A stretch of 38,223 nt of DNA from Clostridia bacterium. GTDB taxonomy: Bacteria > Bacillota > Clostridia > Lachnospirales > Anaerotignaceae. Below the pieces are notes generated by a model. It was not told the origin of the DNA. It searched no databases and was given only the letters and a program-made list of their open reading frames with translations. How positions within the stretch are numbered: position 1 is the first letter of the stretch; every line of letters begins with the position of its first letter. Shown piece after piece: positions 16,252 to 24,387 of the stretch. Both the position numbers and the translations under genes were made by a program. Location: the NCBI GenBank assembly GCA_910575055.1, contig CAJTDC010000023.1, positions 1 to 38,223 of the forward strand, given 5' to 3'.

Positions 16252-16716
16252 ATGCACACAACACATATAATTTTAGTCAATTTAGAATATGCCAAATTAA
16301 ATCAAGAAAGTGAAATTATCCATTATGCAGAAAATGCTACAGATGTTTTTCAACATTACGCATTTGATTGGAGAACTGTACAAGATGTAATTATCGGTTC
16401 TAATAAACCTGATGAACTTTTAAATTTATTAGAACAATGTCTTGATACACAACAGCAGCAAATCACTCAATATCTAAAAGTTCTTAATAACAACTTAGGT
16501 GACAGCTTATCTCAGATAGTTTCTACACTCTCTAACGATAATACCTTTACACTTGAATTCAATGAGTTAGCAAAACTTTTAGCTGGTGAATATACATTCG
16601 AATCTGGATTTTTTGATATAGAATATTGCACGTCAAGAATTGATAAAGACATCTTACAAGCAGTAAGAGAAGCACCAGAAAATTATGCACTTGTATTATT
16701 TGATTGCCACAATTAA
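16252..16716 (+). CDS. Hypothetical protein, 154 aa
   Basis: Not recognised. It is soluble, with a beta-strand start (THIILVNLEYAKL), a central Gln/Leu-rich helical region (LDTQQQQITQYL) and a final strand YALVLFDCHN. It lies 16 bp upstream of the second SSSSSF protein in a tightly packed run. Confidence 0.62.
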   Translation: MHTTHIILVNLEYAKLNQESEIIHYAENATDVFQHYAFDWRTVQDVIIGSNKPDELLNLLEQCLDTQQQQITQYLKVLNNNLGDSLSQIVSTLSNDNTFTLEFNELAKLLAGEYTFESGFFDIEYCTSRIDKDILQAVREAPENYALVLFDCHN

Positions 16717-16732
16717 GGGAGGGTAACATCTA

Positions 16733-17209
16733 ATGAAATTCAGAACAGATTTTGTAACTAATTCAAGCAGCAGCAGTTTTATCGTAGCACACAACAATAA
16801 ATTCACACTAAAGCAAAAAGAACGTTTAGTAGAGTTTGCTTTAAAGAATTTTCTTGGTGATGTTACCTGCTCTATAGAAGAAGAACTGGTAGAATACTTC
16901 AATGAAACGCATAGTCTTGATTTCAGAGTAGGAGAATTTACAGATGAGAATGGTAACATAAAAGATTTATTTGATGACAACGGAAATTTAAAAGATGAAT
17001 TTGTAGAGGAATATGATGGCTGTTGTACAGAGGTACGCAGATTTATTCAATCTCTTGAAGTTATCAAACAAGGCAATTCTGTTAGTCTTGGCTGGCTTCA
17101 TTTTGAAGATGATATCCCTATTGGTACATTAACAAGATTACAGCAGGAGTTTTGGAAAGCTCTCAAAGATGATAACTTTCATACTATTGAAGATGACCTG
17201 AGATTTTAA
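16733..17209 (+). CDS. FVTNSSSSSFI N-terminal signature protein 2
   Basis: The N-terminus MKFRTDFVTNSSSSSFIVAH shares DFVTNSSSSSFI exactly with the protein at 14522, while the remaining 140 residues are unrelated: very acidic, with a TDENGNIKDLFDDNGNLKDE internal near-repeat (about residues 64-83). RBS GGGAGG. It lies 13 bp before the radical SAM gene, so they are co-transcribed. It could be a substrate or partner of that enzyme; that is inference. Confidence 0.72.
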   Translation: MKFRTDFVTNSSSSSFIVAHNNKFTLKQKERLVEFALKNFLGDVTCSIEEELVEYFNETHSLDFRVGEFTDENGNIKDLFDDNGNLKDEFVEEYDGCCTEVRRFIQSLEVIKQGNSVSLGWLHFEDDIPIGTLTRLQQEFWKALKDDNFHTIEDDLRF

Positions 17210-17222
17210 GGAGATGTTTCTA

Positions 17223-18293
17223 ATGGCTATCATAAGAAAAGTCGATAAACAAAATAAATTCTTCTCCATGTTTAATACCAGAACAGGTCATTACATGAGA
17301 AGCGGAATTATCAAAAATGGCAAAGATACTGGAGTAGACCCGTTTATGACCAGCTTTCCAGAATTACTCGACATTGGCATTATGGGGCATTGTATTCATG
17401 GAAAAAGCGGATTATGCCTAAAGGCTGGAGTACAATGTTATCAAAGTGGCAACACAATTCATCATCCTAACATGACTCTAACTAATTTCAAAAAAATTGT
17501 TGAGGAATGTAAAGGAAAAACATTTCAAATTGCATTAGGAGGTCGAGGTGACCCAGACCAACATGAACAATTTGAAGACATTCTAAAGTACTGCCAACAA
17601 TCTAACATCGTCCCTAACTTTACATCCTCTGGTCTTGGTTTTAATCAGCACATCGTTGACCTTTGCAAAAAGTATTGTGGTGCAGTAGCAATCAGTTGGT
17701 ATCGAAGTGACTATACTCTAAAGGCAATCCAAATGCTCATCAATTCTAAAGTGAAAACAAACATCCATTATGTTCTCAGTAACTCCTCTATTGAGGAAGC
17801 AATCGCACTTTTAGAACAAAATAAATTTACTAAAGGTATCAATGCAGTTATATTTCTACTGCACAAACCAGTAGGACTTGGACAATCTGAAAATGTCCTT
17901 TCCTACCATGACCTACATTTACAACACTTTTTCCAGCTTATTGACTCTAATAACTATGATTTCAAAGTAGATTTCGATTCCTGCTCTATCCCTGCAATAC
18001 TCAACTTTACAAGTAATCTCTCTAAAGATTTCATTGACACTTGTGAAGGTGGCAGATGGTCAGCCTACATCACATCAGATATGAAAATGCTTCCTTGTAG
18101 TTTTGACAATGACAAGCAACGATGGGCTTATGACATTTCTAACGATTCTATAGAAAATGCTTGGAATAGCCCACAGTTTGAAGACTTTAGAAACCATCTC
18201 AAACATTCTTGCCCTAATTGCTTCAAACGAGATTTATGTTTTGGTGGTTGTCCTATTTGCTCAGAAATTGTTTTATGCAACGAGAAAGGATGA
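17223..18293 (+). CDS. Radical SAM/SPASM enzyme with unusual cysteine spacing
   Basis: The start is ATG 17223, since ATG 17214 touches the AAGGAG. The 356-aa protein has GHCIHGKSGLCLKAGVQCYQ (residues 55-74). The cysteines are spaced Cx7Cx6C instead of the usual Cx3Cx2C, followed by ALGGRGDPDQHE, which matches the SAM-binding GGE-type segment. The C-terminus is SPASM-like: CEGGRW, MLPCSF and HSCPNCFKRDLCFGGCPICS, which can hold an auxiliary Fe-S cluster. SPASM enzymes often modify peptides or protein side chains. The adjacent SSSSSF protein and the following small gene are candidate substrate or partner. Confidence 0.83.
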   Translation: MAIIRKVDKQNKFFSMFNTRTGHYMRSGIIKNGKDTGVDPFMTSFPELLDIGIMGHCIHGKSGLCLKAGVQCYQSGNTIHHPNMTLTNFKKIVEECKGKTFQIALGGRGDPDQHEQFEDILKYCQQSNIVPNFTSSGLGFNQHIVDLCKKYCGAVAISWYRSDYTLKAIQMLINSKVKTNIHYVLSNSSIEEAIALLEQNKFTKGINAVIFLLHKPVGLGQSENVLSYHDLHLQHFFQLIDSNNYDFKVDFDSCSIPAILNFTSNLSKDFIDTCEGGRWSAYITSDMKMLPCSFDNDKQRWAYDISNDSIENAWNSPQFEDFRNHLKHSCPNCFKRDLCFGGCPICSEIVLCNEKG

Positions 18294-18300
18294 AAACAGT

Positions 18301-18696
18301 ATGAAAGAAAAAATGAAAAAAGAAGCAATTGACAGAATGCACATTCTAAAGCTCCACTCTAATGTCATCAAAGAGTTTTCTAACAGTGGAAAGTTGAACC
18401 TTTCTTTAAATGCCGCACTTTATTATCTCAACGATAAACAATTAGCAAGAGTGCAAGAATTCGAGCAGAAGTATAATGCCCTTGTTTATCATGTCATTCA
18501 GAATCACACACAGTTTGGAGAACTTCTATCATTCCTCTATGTTTCACAGCATACGGAAGAATGGGAATATGATCGTAGAGATTTGAAATATAATTGTCCT
18601 CTTGTCTATGTTGCCAATTTAACAGATGAAACTTGTTCTGAGTTTGGCTCTATTGGGATACAACCATGCGTTGGCGGAGTTATTCGAACTTATTAA
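18301..18696 (+). CDS. Conserved companion of the radical SAM gene
   Basis: This 131-aa protein has a helical N-terminus followed by EFEQKYNALVYHVIQNHTQFGELLSFLYVS-like sequence (positions 55-84) and ends VYVANLTDETCSEFGSIGIQ. I recall this as an uncharacterised conserved protein that travels with related radical SAM genes. It starts 7 bp after that gene. Function unknown. Confidence 0.68.
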   Translation: MKEKMKKEAIDRMHILKLHSNVIKEFSNSGKLNLSLNAALYYLNDKQLARVQEFEQKYNALVYHVIQNHTQFGELLSFLYVSQHTEEWEYDRRDLKYNCPLVYVANLTDETCSEFGSIGIQPCVGGVIRTY

Positions 18697-18734
18697 GGAG
18701 ACACTTGTATTTATGCGACTACTACAATTAAAAG

Positions 18735-18763
18735 TTGCCTTATTTCTCTAAAGATGCTACAAT
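18735..18763 (+). promoter_or_regulatory. Promoter of ATPase gene
   Basis: TTGCCT (18735-18740), 17 bp, TACAAT (18758-18763), 26 bp before the ATPase start. A 12-codon frame with its own GGAG (MRLLQLKVALFL, ATG 18714) overlaps it and is probably meaningless. Confidence 0.6.
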
Positions 18764-18788
18764 AATTCTATTAAGGAGGTATTTCAGC

Positions 18789-20135
18789 ATGAAGCCTATG
18801 CGTCTAAATTTTTATCCTAACAATGCAATTACTGATGAAACAACATCTCACATTGTAGCACCATCTTATCAAACTTCTTCCTATTATATTACAGAAAAAG
18901 CATTATTAAATTATACAGAAGCAGTTACTCTGTTTGGAATAAGAAGAACTGGTAAAACTACTGTATTAAAACAGTTATGGAACAACTATAAAACAGACAA
19001 TAGTGTATTTCTAACGATTGATGAAGAAGCAACTGTACAACACATTTTAAATTATTTAAAAGAAAAATATAGTAGCATTGATTTATTATTTATTGATGAG
19101 ATAACAAGAATAAATGATTTGGATTATAATTTCCATAAACTTTTAGACCACTATAAATTAGTTGGGACAAAAATCATATGTGCTGGAACCGACTCCTATC
19201 TTTTATCTTTATCTCAAGAAGATACCGCATTAGGTCGACTACATCTAATAAGATTTTTACCTTTATTATTTGAAGACCTAAAAGCGATTGACAATAGTTT
19301 AAATTTCAAAACATTCTGTCTAAATGGTAAGATGTTTACAAATGATGACCAAGCTACCATTATAGCAAAAAATATCTTTCATTCTATCGACCGCTCTATT
19401 TCCAGTAAAAATACTTTACAAGGGGAACAAGTTGATGATATTAAAGATGCTATTATGTTATTGACTGAATTATTACTTGGGACAATCAGAAACAAATTGC
19501 CAGCACTCAAAATTAAAATTGTGTATTCTAAATACATTATTGAAGAACAAAAATTCTTCGATATCCATAATCTTAATAAAGATATGGTAAATGCAGTCTT
19601 TAACATTCTCATTACTCTAAATGCCATTGATGCAATATCACGTTATAGCATTTCAGTAGAAAAGGAAGAATACTCCATTGAATTGAAAGATAAAATGTTT
19701 TATTGTACATTGCCTATGTTATATCATTCTGTACTTAAAGTTCTAACAGGAGACTCTTTGTACTTAACACAAACTTATTTAGGAACGCTTTTTGAAGCAA
19801 CTGCTATTACACAGATTGAACAAAAATTAAGAGTTCTAAATCTTAAAAATATAGTGTCAACATTTTCTATCAGAGAAGATATTATTGACACATACGAGAT
19901 AGACTATTGCATTTTATATGAAAATAAAATTCTTTCTCTTATTGAGTTTAAAGTAAATGCTAAAAAAAGCAGTAAATGGTTTTATCACCCAACAATCATT
20001 GGTTTTTGCAATAACTTTGAAAAGGTGAATAGATACATTATTTATCTTGAAGGAGAATCTTCTAATAGCAATACAGATATTCAATACATTCCTATTGAAG
20101 ACTTTCTAAATAATCTAAATAACTTGATACATTGA
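18789..20135 (+). CDS. AAA-type ATPase with C-terminal nuclease-like domain (DUF4143 group)
   Basis: Start ATG 18789 after AAGGAGGT. Walker A GIRRTGKT (residues 50-57) and Walker B SIDLLFIDEI are present, followed by a sensor-like TKIICAGTDSY. The C-terminal IDYCILYENKILSLIEFKV matches the PD-(D/E)xK-like end of the 'ATP-binding protein, DUF4143' group. These proteins are abundant in Firmicutes and archaea; their role is not established. Its 448-aa length is normal for the group. A similar but divergent gene follows at 20681. Confidence 0.8.
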   Translation: MKPMRLNFYPNNAITDETTSHIVAPSYQTSSYYITEKALLNYTEAVTLFGIRRTGKTTVLKQLWNNYKTDNSVFLTIDEEATVQHILNYLKEKYSSIDLLFIDEITRINDLDYNFHKLLDHYKLVGTKIICAGTDSYLLSLSQEDTALGRLHLIRFLPLLFEDLKAIDNSLNFKTFCLNGKMFTNDDQATIIAKNIFHSIDRSISSKNTLQGEQVDDIKDAIMLLTELLLGTIRNKLPALKIKIVYSKYIIEEQKFFDIHNLNKDMVNAVFNILITLNAIDAISRYSISVEKEEYSIELKDKMFYCTLPMLYHSVLKVLTGDSLYLTQTYLGTLFEATAITQIEQKLRVLNLKNIVSTFSIREDIIDTYEIDYCILYENKILSLIEFKVNAKKSSKWFYHPTIIGFCNNFEKVNRYIIYLEGESSNSNTDIQYIPIEDFLNNLNNLIH

Positions 20136-20137
20136 TT

Positions 20138-20162
20138 GAGGTGTCCTAGTGACACCTCTTTT
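20138..20162 (+). terminator. Hairpin-U-tract
   Basis: GAGGTGTC-CTAGT-GACACCTC is followed by TTTTTA. The GGGAGG of the next gene is 8-10 nt downstream. Confidence 0.88.
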
Positions 20163-20183
20163 TATCTTGAGGGAGGAATTATC

Positions 20184-20603
20184 ATAAACGAATATAGAAA
20201 ATTAAAAAATAAGCATCAAGAAGAATATAATGCACTTCCAAAGTTCTTTGCTTTCTCTGAAGAAGATTTTGAAAAGGGTATGTCAACACTTGGACTACAG
20301 CCAACTAATACTGATAAAATTTATCAAACTGAAATGGGAATGTTCTATCGAAAAGAAGATGAACCGTTATTTAAAGAAACAATCCAACGCTTCCATGATG
20401 CGCTTCAAAAAGCAATTTCAGAAGATAAAACAGGAGATAATTTTATTTACCAAATGTTTTACACAGAACTGATCAATCATGAATATGCTTTCACGGAAGA
20501 CCCAGAAGATGCTCTAACTGCCCTAAATCTTACTTGGGAGAAAGTACAAGCAGACCCTCGCTTAAAGCATGGATTTGAAAAAGCATCTAAAAAATTTTAT
20601 TAA
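20184..20603 (+). CDS. Conserved hypothetical protein lacking a standard start codon
   Basis: A perfect GGGAGG (20170-20175) is followed at the right distance by ATC ATA AAC GAA, where homologues I know begin MMNEYRKL. The start codon therefore appears to be ATA 20184 (ATG changed to ATA), giving about 139 aa: NEYRKLKNKHQEEYNALPKF, then TGDNFIYQMFYTELINHEYA. It belongs to an uncharacterised family of gut Firmicute elements. It is either translated inefficiently from ATA or silenced. The next in-frame ATG is deep inside the protein. Confidence 0.62.
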   Translation: MNEYRKLKNKHQEEYNALPKFFAFSEEDFEKGMSTLGLQPTNTDKIYQTEMGMFYRKEDEPLFKETIQRFHDALQKAISEDKTGDNFIYQMFYTELINHEYAFTEDPEDALTALNLTWEKVQADPRLKHGFEKASKKFY

Positions 20604-20631
20604 ATTATTAAGATTTAATTTAATAAATATC

Positions 20632-20660
20632 TTGTAGTTTGTACAGCTTCAATATACAAT
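20632..20660 (+). promoter_or_regulatory. Promoter of second ATPase gene
   Basis: TTGTAG (20632-20637), 17 bp, TACAAT (20655-20660), with the ATPase ATG at 20681. Confidence 0.62.
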
Positions 20661-20680
20661 AAAAAGAAAGAGGTGATTTT

Positions 20681-22105
20681 ATGTTTCAATATATGCACAG
20701 AGATATTGAAGATAATGCATTCTTAGATTGGTTATCTTTAATAAGAAATGGAAATATACGAGCTTTATTTGTACATGGAGCAAGACAGGTAGGCAAAACG
20801 ACAACTGTACAACATTTCGCCAAAGAGCATTTTGAAAACATCTATTATATTAATTTAATGGAAAACAGAGAAGTTAATGTTGCTTTAAAACAAAGAAGTT
20901 ATTCTAATTCTAAAGAACCACTCTGTGAATTAATCTCTATGTGGTCTGAATTAGAATTTATAGATTCTGAAAATTCTGTTATTATATTTGATGAAGTACA
21001 ATCAGCTCCAGAAGTTTACGGTAATCTTAGACTCTTTACAAGAGGATTAAAATCTAATGTAATCCTAACAGGAAACTATTTAGCTTATTTAGCTGTGGAT
21101 TCTGTTTTTATTCCAGCAGGAGATACTTATGATGTATATATGACTGGTTTAACATTTAAGGAGTTTTTAAAAGCATCTAATTATAGTTTCTTAATTGAAA
21201 TAATAGAAACAAATTTAGCATCACTATTACCATTTTCTTATGATACACATGAACAATTATTAAAACTATTTTCAGTCTATTTGTCTTATGGTGGATACCC
21301 TGAAGTTGTATCAAGTTACTTAAATGATGCAGATAGAAGAATATTATCTCAAATACTTAACAATAATATAGATCGCTTTTGTGATGAATCTATTGCATAT
21401 ATTAAAGATATTGATGAAAAATTATTTTTAAGAGATGTTATGTGTAATATACCTAAGGTAATATTAACACGTGAACATATAACTACTAAAGTGTCAAAAG
21501 TAACTGAATTGATTAAAGGTATTGATAAAACACATAATAAAATAGACAATAAGGTTGTTAGGAGTATGATTGGATGGTTATTAGAAGCTCATATGATTAC
21601 CCAAAGTTATAGATGTTCTGATTTAAATGCTTCTAGACAATTAACAGGAGAAGGTCGCATTTACCTAAAAGATAGTGGATTAGCAAATGAGATTTTAGGG
21701 CAAGACACTTCTGCTATTGGGATTATTGTTGAGGGATATATATGTACTGTATTAGAAGATATGTTTTCAGAAAATATAGGTAGCAAACCAAAAGCAATCA
21801 GTTTTATAGAAGAACCTGGATTGGAAGTCGATTTCTTTGTGAATTCTATATATGGAAAAACTGCAATAGAAGTAAAATCTGGTTCCAATATGAAAAATAA
21901 AGGTTCTATTGATTTACTTAAAAAGAAAAAAATTGATTTTATTATAAGAACTGGAACATCAAATTTAGGTAAAGAAGGTAACATTTTAACCGTACCTTTA
22001 TATGCTTTTTCTTTTTTAAAATTCAAAGACAGACTAGAAGCAACTTTTTTTCAGAGTGAAAGAATTAATAAAAAGAGTTCTTTGAATAGAATGATATTAG
22101 AATAG
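20681..22105 (+). CDS. AAA ATPase / DUF4143 protein 2
   Basis: Walker A VHGARQVGKTT (residues 31-41), Walker B SVIIFDEVQ, a sensor SNVILTGNYLAY, then the DUF4143 region and a C-terminal PD-(D/E)xK-like segment EVDFFVNSIYGKTAIEVKSG. The 474-aa length is typical. It has its own promoter and ends at a perfect hairpin. TCTAA words are fewer here than in the neighbouring resident genes. Function in the family is uncharacterised. Confidence 0.83.
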   Translation: MFQYMHRDIEDNAFLDWLSLIRNGNIRALFVHGARQVGKTTTVQHFAKEHFENIYYINLMENREVNVALKQRSYSNSKEPLCELISMWSELEFIDSENSVIIFDEVQSAPEVYGNLRLFTRGLKSNVILTGNYLAYLAVDSVFIPAGDTYDVYMTGLTFKEFLKASNYSFLIEIIETNLASLLPFSYDTHEQLLKLFSVYLSYGGYPEVVSSYLNDADRRILSQILNNNIDRFCDESIAYIKDIDEKLFLRDVMCNIPKVILTREHITTKVSKVTELIKGIDKTHNKIDNKVVRSMIGWLLEAHMITQSYRCSDLNASRQLTGEGRIYLKDSGLANEILGQDTSAIGIIVEGYICTVLEDMFSENIGSKPKAISFIEEPGLEVDFFVNSIYGKTAIEVKSGSNMKNKGSIDLLKKKKIDFIIRTGTSNLGKEGNILTVPLYAFSFLKFKDRLEATFFQSERINKKSSLNRMILE

Positions 22106-22117
22106 ACTATAGTATTA

Positions 22118-22149
22118 TTTGGGAGAATCAGTACACTGATTCTCCCAAA
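22118..22149 (+). terminator. Perfect 14-bp hairpin
   Basis: TTTGGGAGAATCAG pairs perfectly with CTGATTCTCCCAAA around TACA. No U-tract follows, so it may be a Rho-independent terminator active on both strands through the A/T ends, or an mRNA 3'-end stabiliser. Confidence 0.75.
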
Positions 22150-22229
22150 TGCCTTTCCATTCCTAAAATTCACTTAATCTCTTTTTTCTACATTATATTT
22201 CATTAATTAGTAGAAAGGAGAGCAAATTT

Positions 22230-22760
22230 ATGAAAAAGATAGCAATTATCATAAATGGAAAAGGTGGTGTTGGAAAAGATACTTTATGTGATTTTATCTC
22301 TAAACACTTTAAAACCAAAAAGATATCTTCTATCACACCTATTCTAACTATAGCAAAAGCAGGTCATTGGAATGGCGATAAAGATGATAAATCAAGAAAG
22401 CTATTATCAGACTTAAAACATCTGTTTACCAACTATAATGATTTGTCATTCCATTATCTAAAAAGTCAGACAGAAGAATTTCTTCTTTCAGATGATAAGA
22501 TGCTTTTCATACATATGAGAGAACCAGAAGAAATTAGTAAGTACCTAAAGTATGCAGCAGATATCAACTTATACTGCAAGACACTTCTAATCAAACGAGA
22601 TACTATGGAACACAAAATCTATGGTAATGATGCGGATGATATGGTAGACTATTATCACTATGATACCATCTATAAAAACAATTTGCCTCTCACAGAAGCA
22701 GAAAAAGATTTTATAACATTTTTCAAAAACAATTTAATAGGAGGGATTACTCATGAATAG
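22230..22760 (+). CDS. Deoxynucleoside monophosphate kinase-like protein
   Basis: Residues 9-18 (NGKGGVGKDT) form a P-loop with the GKD ending seen in dNMP kinases and some adenylate-kinase-like folds. The 176-aa length fits. LFIHMREPEEISKY corresponds to the R-E-P element of phage dNMP kinases. It would phosphorylate (d)NMPs, fitting the neighbouring macrodomain gene and the nucleotidase at 1.2 kb as nucleotide-processing genes. RBS AAAGGAG; it overlaps the next gene by 8 bp. Confidence 0.7.
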   Translation: MKKIAIIINGKGGVGKDTLCDFISKHFKTKKISSITPILTIAKAGHWNGDKDDKSRKLLSDLKHLFTNYNDLSFHYLKSQTEEFLLSDDKMLFIHMREPEEISKYLKYAADINLYCKTLLIKRDTMEHKIYGNDADDMVDYYHYDTIYKNNLPLTEAEKDFITFFKNNLIGGITHE

Positions 22761-23523
22761 AAATTATAATTGGGAAAACAAAGAAGAAAGAGCAAATGTT
22801 GCACAAAAGCATACCGATGAAATGAAACAAAAGTATTCTAAAGAAACAGCTTACTCTATTCAAAACACTACTATCTACAATAATGACCATACATTTCCAG
22901 CACTCTCTAAAGAGGTCACACCGAAATACATTGTAGAAGATTTAGATAGTGTATCTGCTATATTCAAGCATCACTCTAACAATACAGCAGTATTAAACTT
23001 TGCTTCTTTCAAAAATCCAGGTGGCAAATTTTTAAATGGAGCAAGAGCACAAGAAGAATGTTTGTGTCATGAGAGCAATTTATACAACATTCTATCTCAA
23101 TTTCAAAACAACTTCTATACACCAAATCTAAAATGCCTGAATCGTTCCTTATATCAAAACAAAGCATTATACATCAGAGATGTTTTATTTCTACACAATC
23201 AGCAAGAAATGAAATGTGATGTGATTACCTGTGCAGCTCCTAATTATAAAGCAGCACATAGATTTCAAAAAGTAACACCAAAAGAAAATTTTACTGTCCT
23301 TGAAAGCAGAATAAAATTTATTATTGACATAGCAGAGGAACAGCAGGTTGAAACATTGATACTTGGTGCATTTGGATGTGGAGTATTTGGTCAAGACCCT
23401 AAAGAAGTTGCCCAACTTTTCAAGAAATACCTCGACAAAACAAAATACATTCACAAAGTCATCTATGCAATTCCTAATTCTAACAATTCTAACTATGCCA
23501 TATTTAAACATATATTTCAATAA
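22753..23523 (+). CDS. TIGR02452/microbial PARG-like macrodomain protein
   Basis: NFASFKNPGGKFLNGARAQEE (spread over residues 82-102) contains the GG...QEE signature of bacterial-type poly(ADP-ribose) glycohydrolases. A second macrodomain loop LILGAFGCGVFGQDP follows. The 256-aa length is standard for TIGR02452. Expected activity is hydrolysis of ADP-ribose links. Translational coupling to the kinase-like gene (8-bp overlap, RBS GGAGGG) suggests a shared nucleotide or ADP-ribose task; ADP-ribosylating toxins are not visible in the window. Confidence 0.85.
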   Translation: MNRNYNWENKEERANVAQKHTDEMKQKYSKETAYSIQNTTIYNNDHTFPALSKEVTPKYIVEDLDSVSAIFKHHSNNTAVLNFASFKNPGGKFLNGARAQEECLCHESNLYNILSQFQNNFYTPNLKCLNRSLYQNKALYIRDVLFLHNQQEMKCDVITCAAPNYKAAHRFQKVTPKENFTVLESRIKFIIDIAEEQQVETLILGAFGCGVFGQDPKEVAQLFKKYLDKTKYIHKVIYAIPNSNNSNYAIFKHIFQ

Positions 23524-23537
23524 ATAAAAAATCTATG

Positions 23538-23570
23538 AGGTAGTGCTTCGGCACTACCTTTCTTTTTTTA
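23538..23570 (+). terminator. Hairpin-U-tract
   Basis: AGGTAGTGC-TTCG-GCACTACCT is followed by TTCTTTTTTT. AGGAGGTGA of the next gene begins right at the end of the T-run. Confidence 0.92.
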
Positions 23571-23584
23571 GGAGGTGATTCCTT

Positions 23585-23946
23585 ATGTGGTTTCCAATTA
23601 CAGAAGAAATATTTGGTAGTACAAAAAATACAATATGGATGATGAATGAGAAAAATCAAATGGCACTTTTTAAACCAGATTTGGTTATCTTCGTGATGCC
23701 AATACAGGAGAATATCTTTCTATGGCACCACTTTATGATTTTGACCATGCACTTGATGCAAAAGGCACAACAGATAATTTATTACTTGACGCCATTGACA
23801 TCTCTAAATCTAACAAGAAATACAAAGAAGAAGCAATTCGTATCAGCACAATCATTGCAAATGAAACTTCTAACGAGGTCTTTAGAAAGGAGAGCCTCTT
23901 GCATATTAAACCATTTGCATATAAAATAAGAAACAGGAAGGAGTGA
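23585..23946 (+). pseudogene. Internally deleted HipA-like kinase copy
   Basis: The first 32 codons (WFPITEEIFGSTKNTIW, then NEKNQMALFKPD) parallel the start of the kinase at 24377 up to the FKPD lysine strand. The sequence then jumps, in another frame, to LRDANTGEYLSMAPLYDFDHALDAK, corresponding to the DFG-like end of the fold. The catalytic NxDRH segment and most of the core are missing. It is a remnant of a duplicated kinase gene, with an intact RBS. Confidence 0.8.
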
Positions 23947-23952
23947 TTTTCA

Positions 23953-24387
23953 ATGTCTAACAACTTTTATTACATTATGTCTAAAGATATTGGTGTTGGT
24001 CCAGAACTCATTGGTAAGCTAGAACGTATTTCTAAAGACGATTATCAATTTCGTTATCTATTTGGTAACAAAGATAAATTTCCTAACATTATTGTACACA
24101 TACCGGATATGGATGACACACAAAAGATATACAACACTCAAGAAACATGGCATGGTATCATGCGAAGAGTTGTTCCATCTAAAGGAAGCTTCGCTTGTGA
24201 AGTAATATTCAAACAGCATGGATTAGACTTAAACAAATATAATCCATGGGATTATCTTGATTATCTCTATCAATTTTATAGTAATCTTATAAGTAAATCT
24301 CATCTTAGAATTCCATTGCATGATGGATACGAACGTATTTATTTCTACAAGGAGATCCCAAAGAAGGTGATTCGTTATGATGAGTAA
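23953..24387 (+). CDS. Small partner protein of the HipA-like kinase
   Basis: This 144-aa protein (IPDMDDTQKIYNTQETWHGI, then RRVVPSKGSFACEVIFKQHG and YERIYFYKEIP) belongs to a group I know from beside HipA-like kinases in gut Firmicutes. It overlaps the kinase gene by 11 bp. The RVVP...EVI segment faintly resembles the R(V/I)(M/L)P...LK block of the partner domains at 29.1 and 36.1 kb. It probably binds and controls the kinase. Confidence 0.65.
   Translation: MSNNFYYIMSKDIGVGPELIGKLERISKDDYQFRYLFGNKDKFPNIIVHIPDMDDTQKIYNTQETWHGIMRRVVPSKGSFACEVIFKQHGLDLNKYNPWDYLDYLYQFYSNLISKSHLRIPLHDGYERIYFYKEIPKKVIRYDE

Noticed and set aside
23722-23946. Separate 74-aa protein
   Set aside because: It is the C-terminal remnant of a HipA-like kinase in another frame of the same pseudogene, with no RBS of its own.
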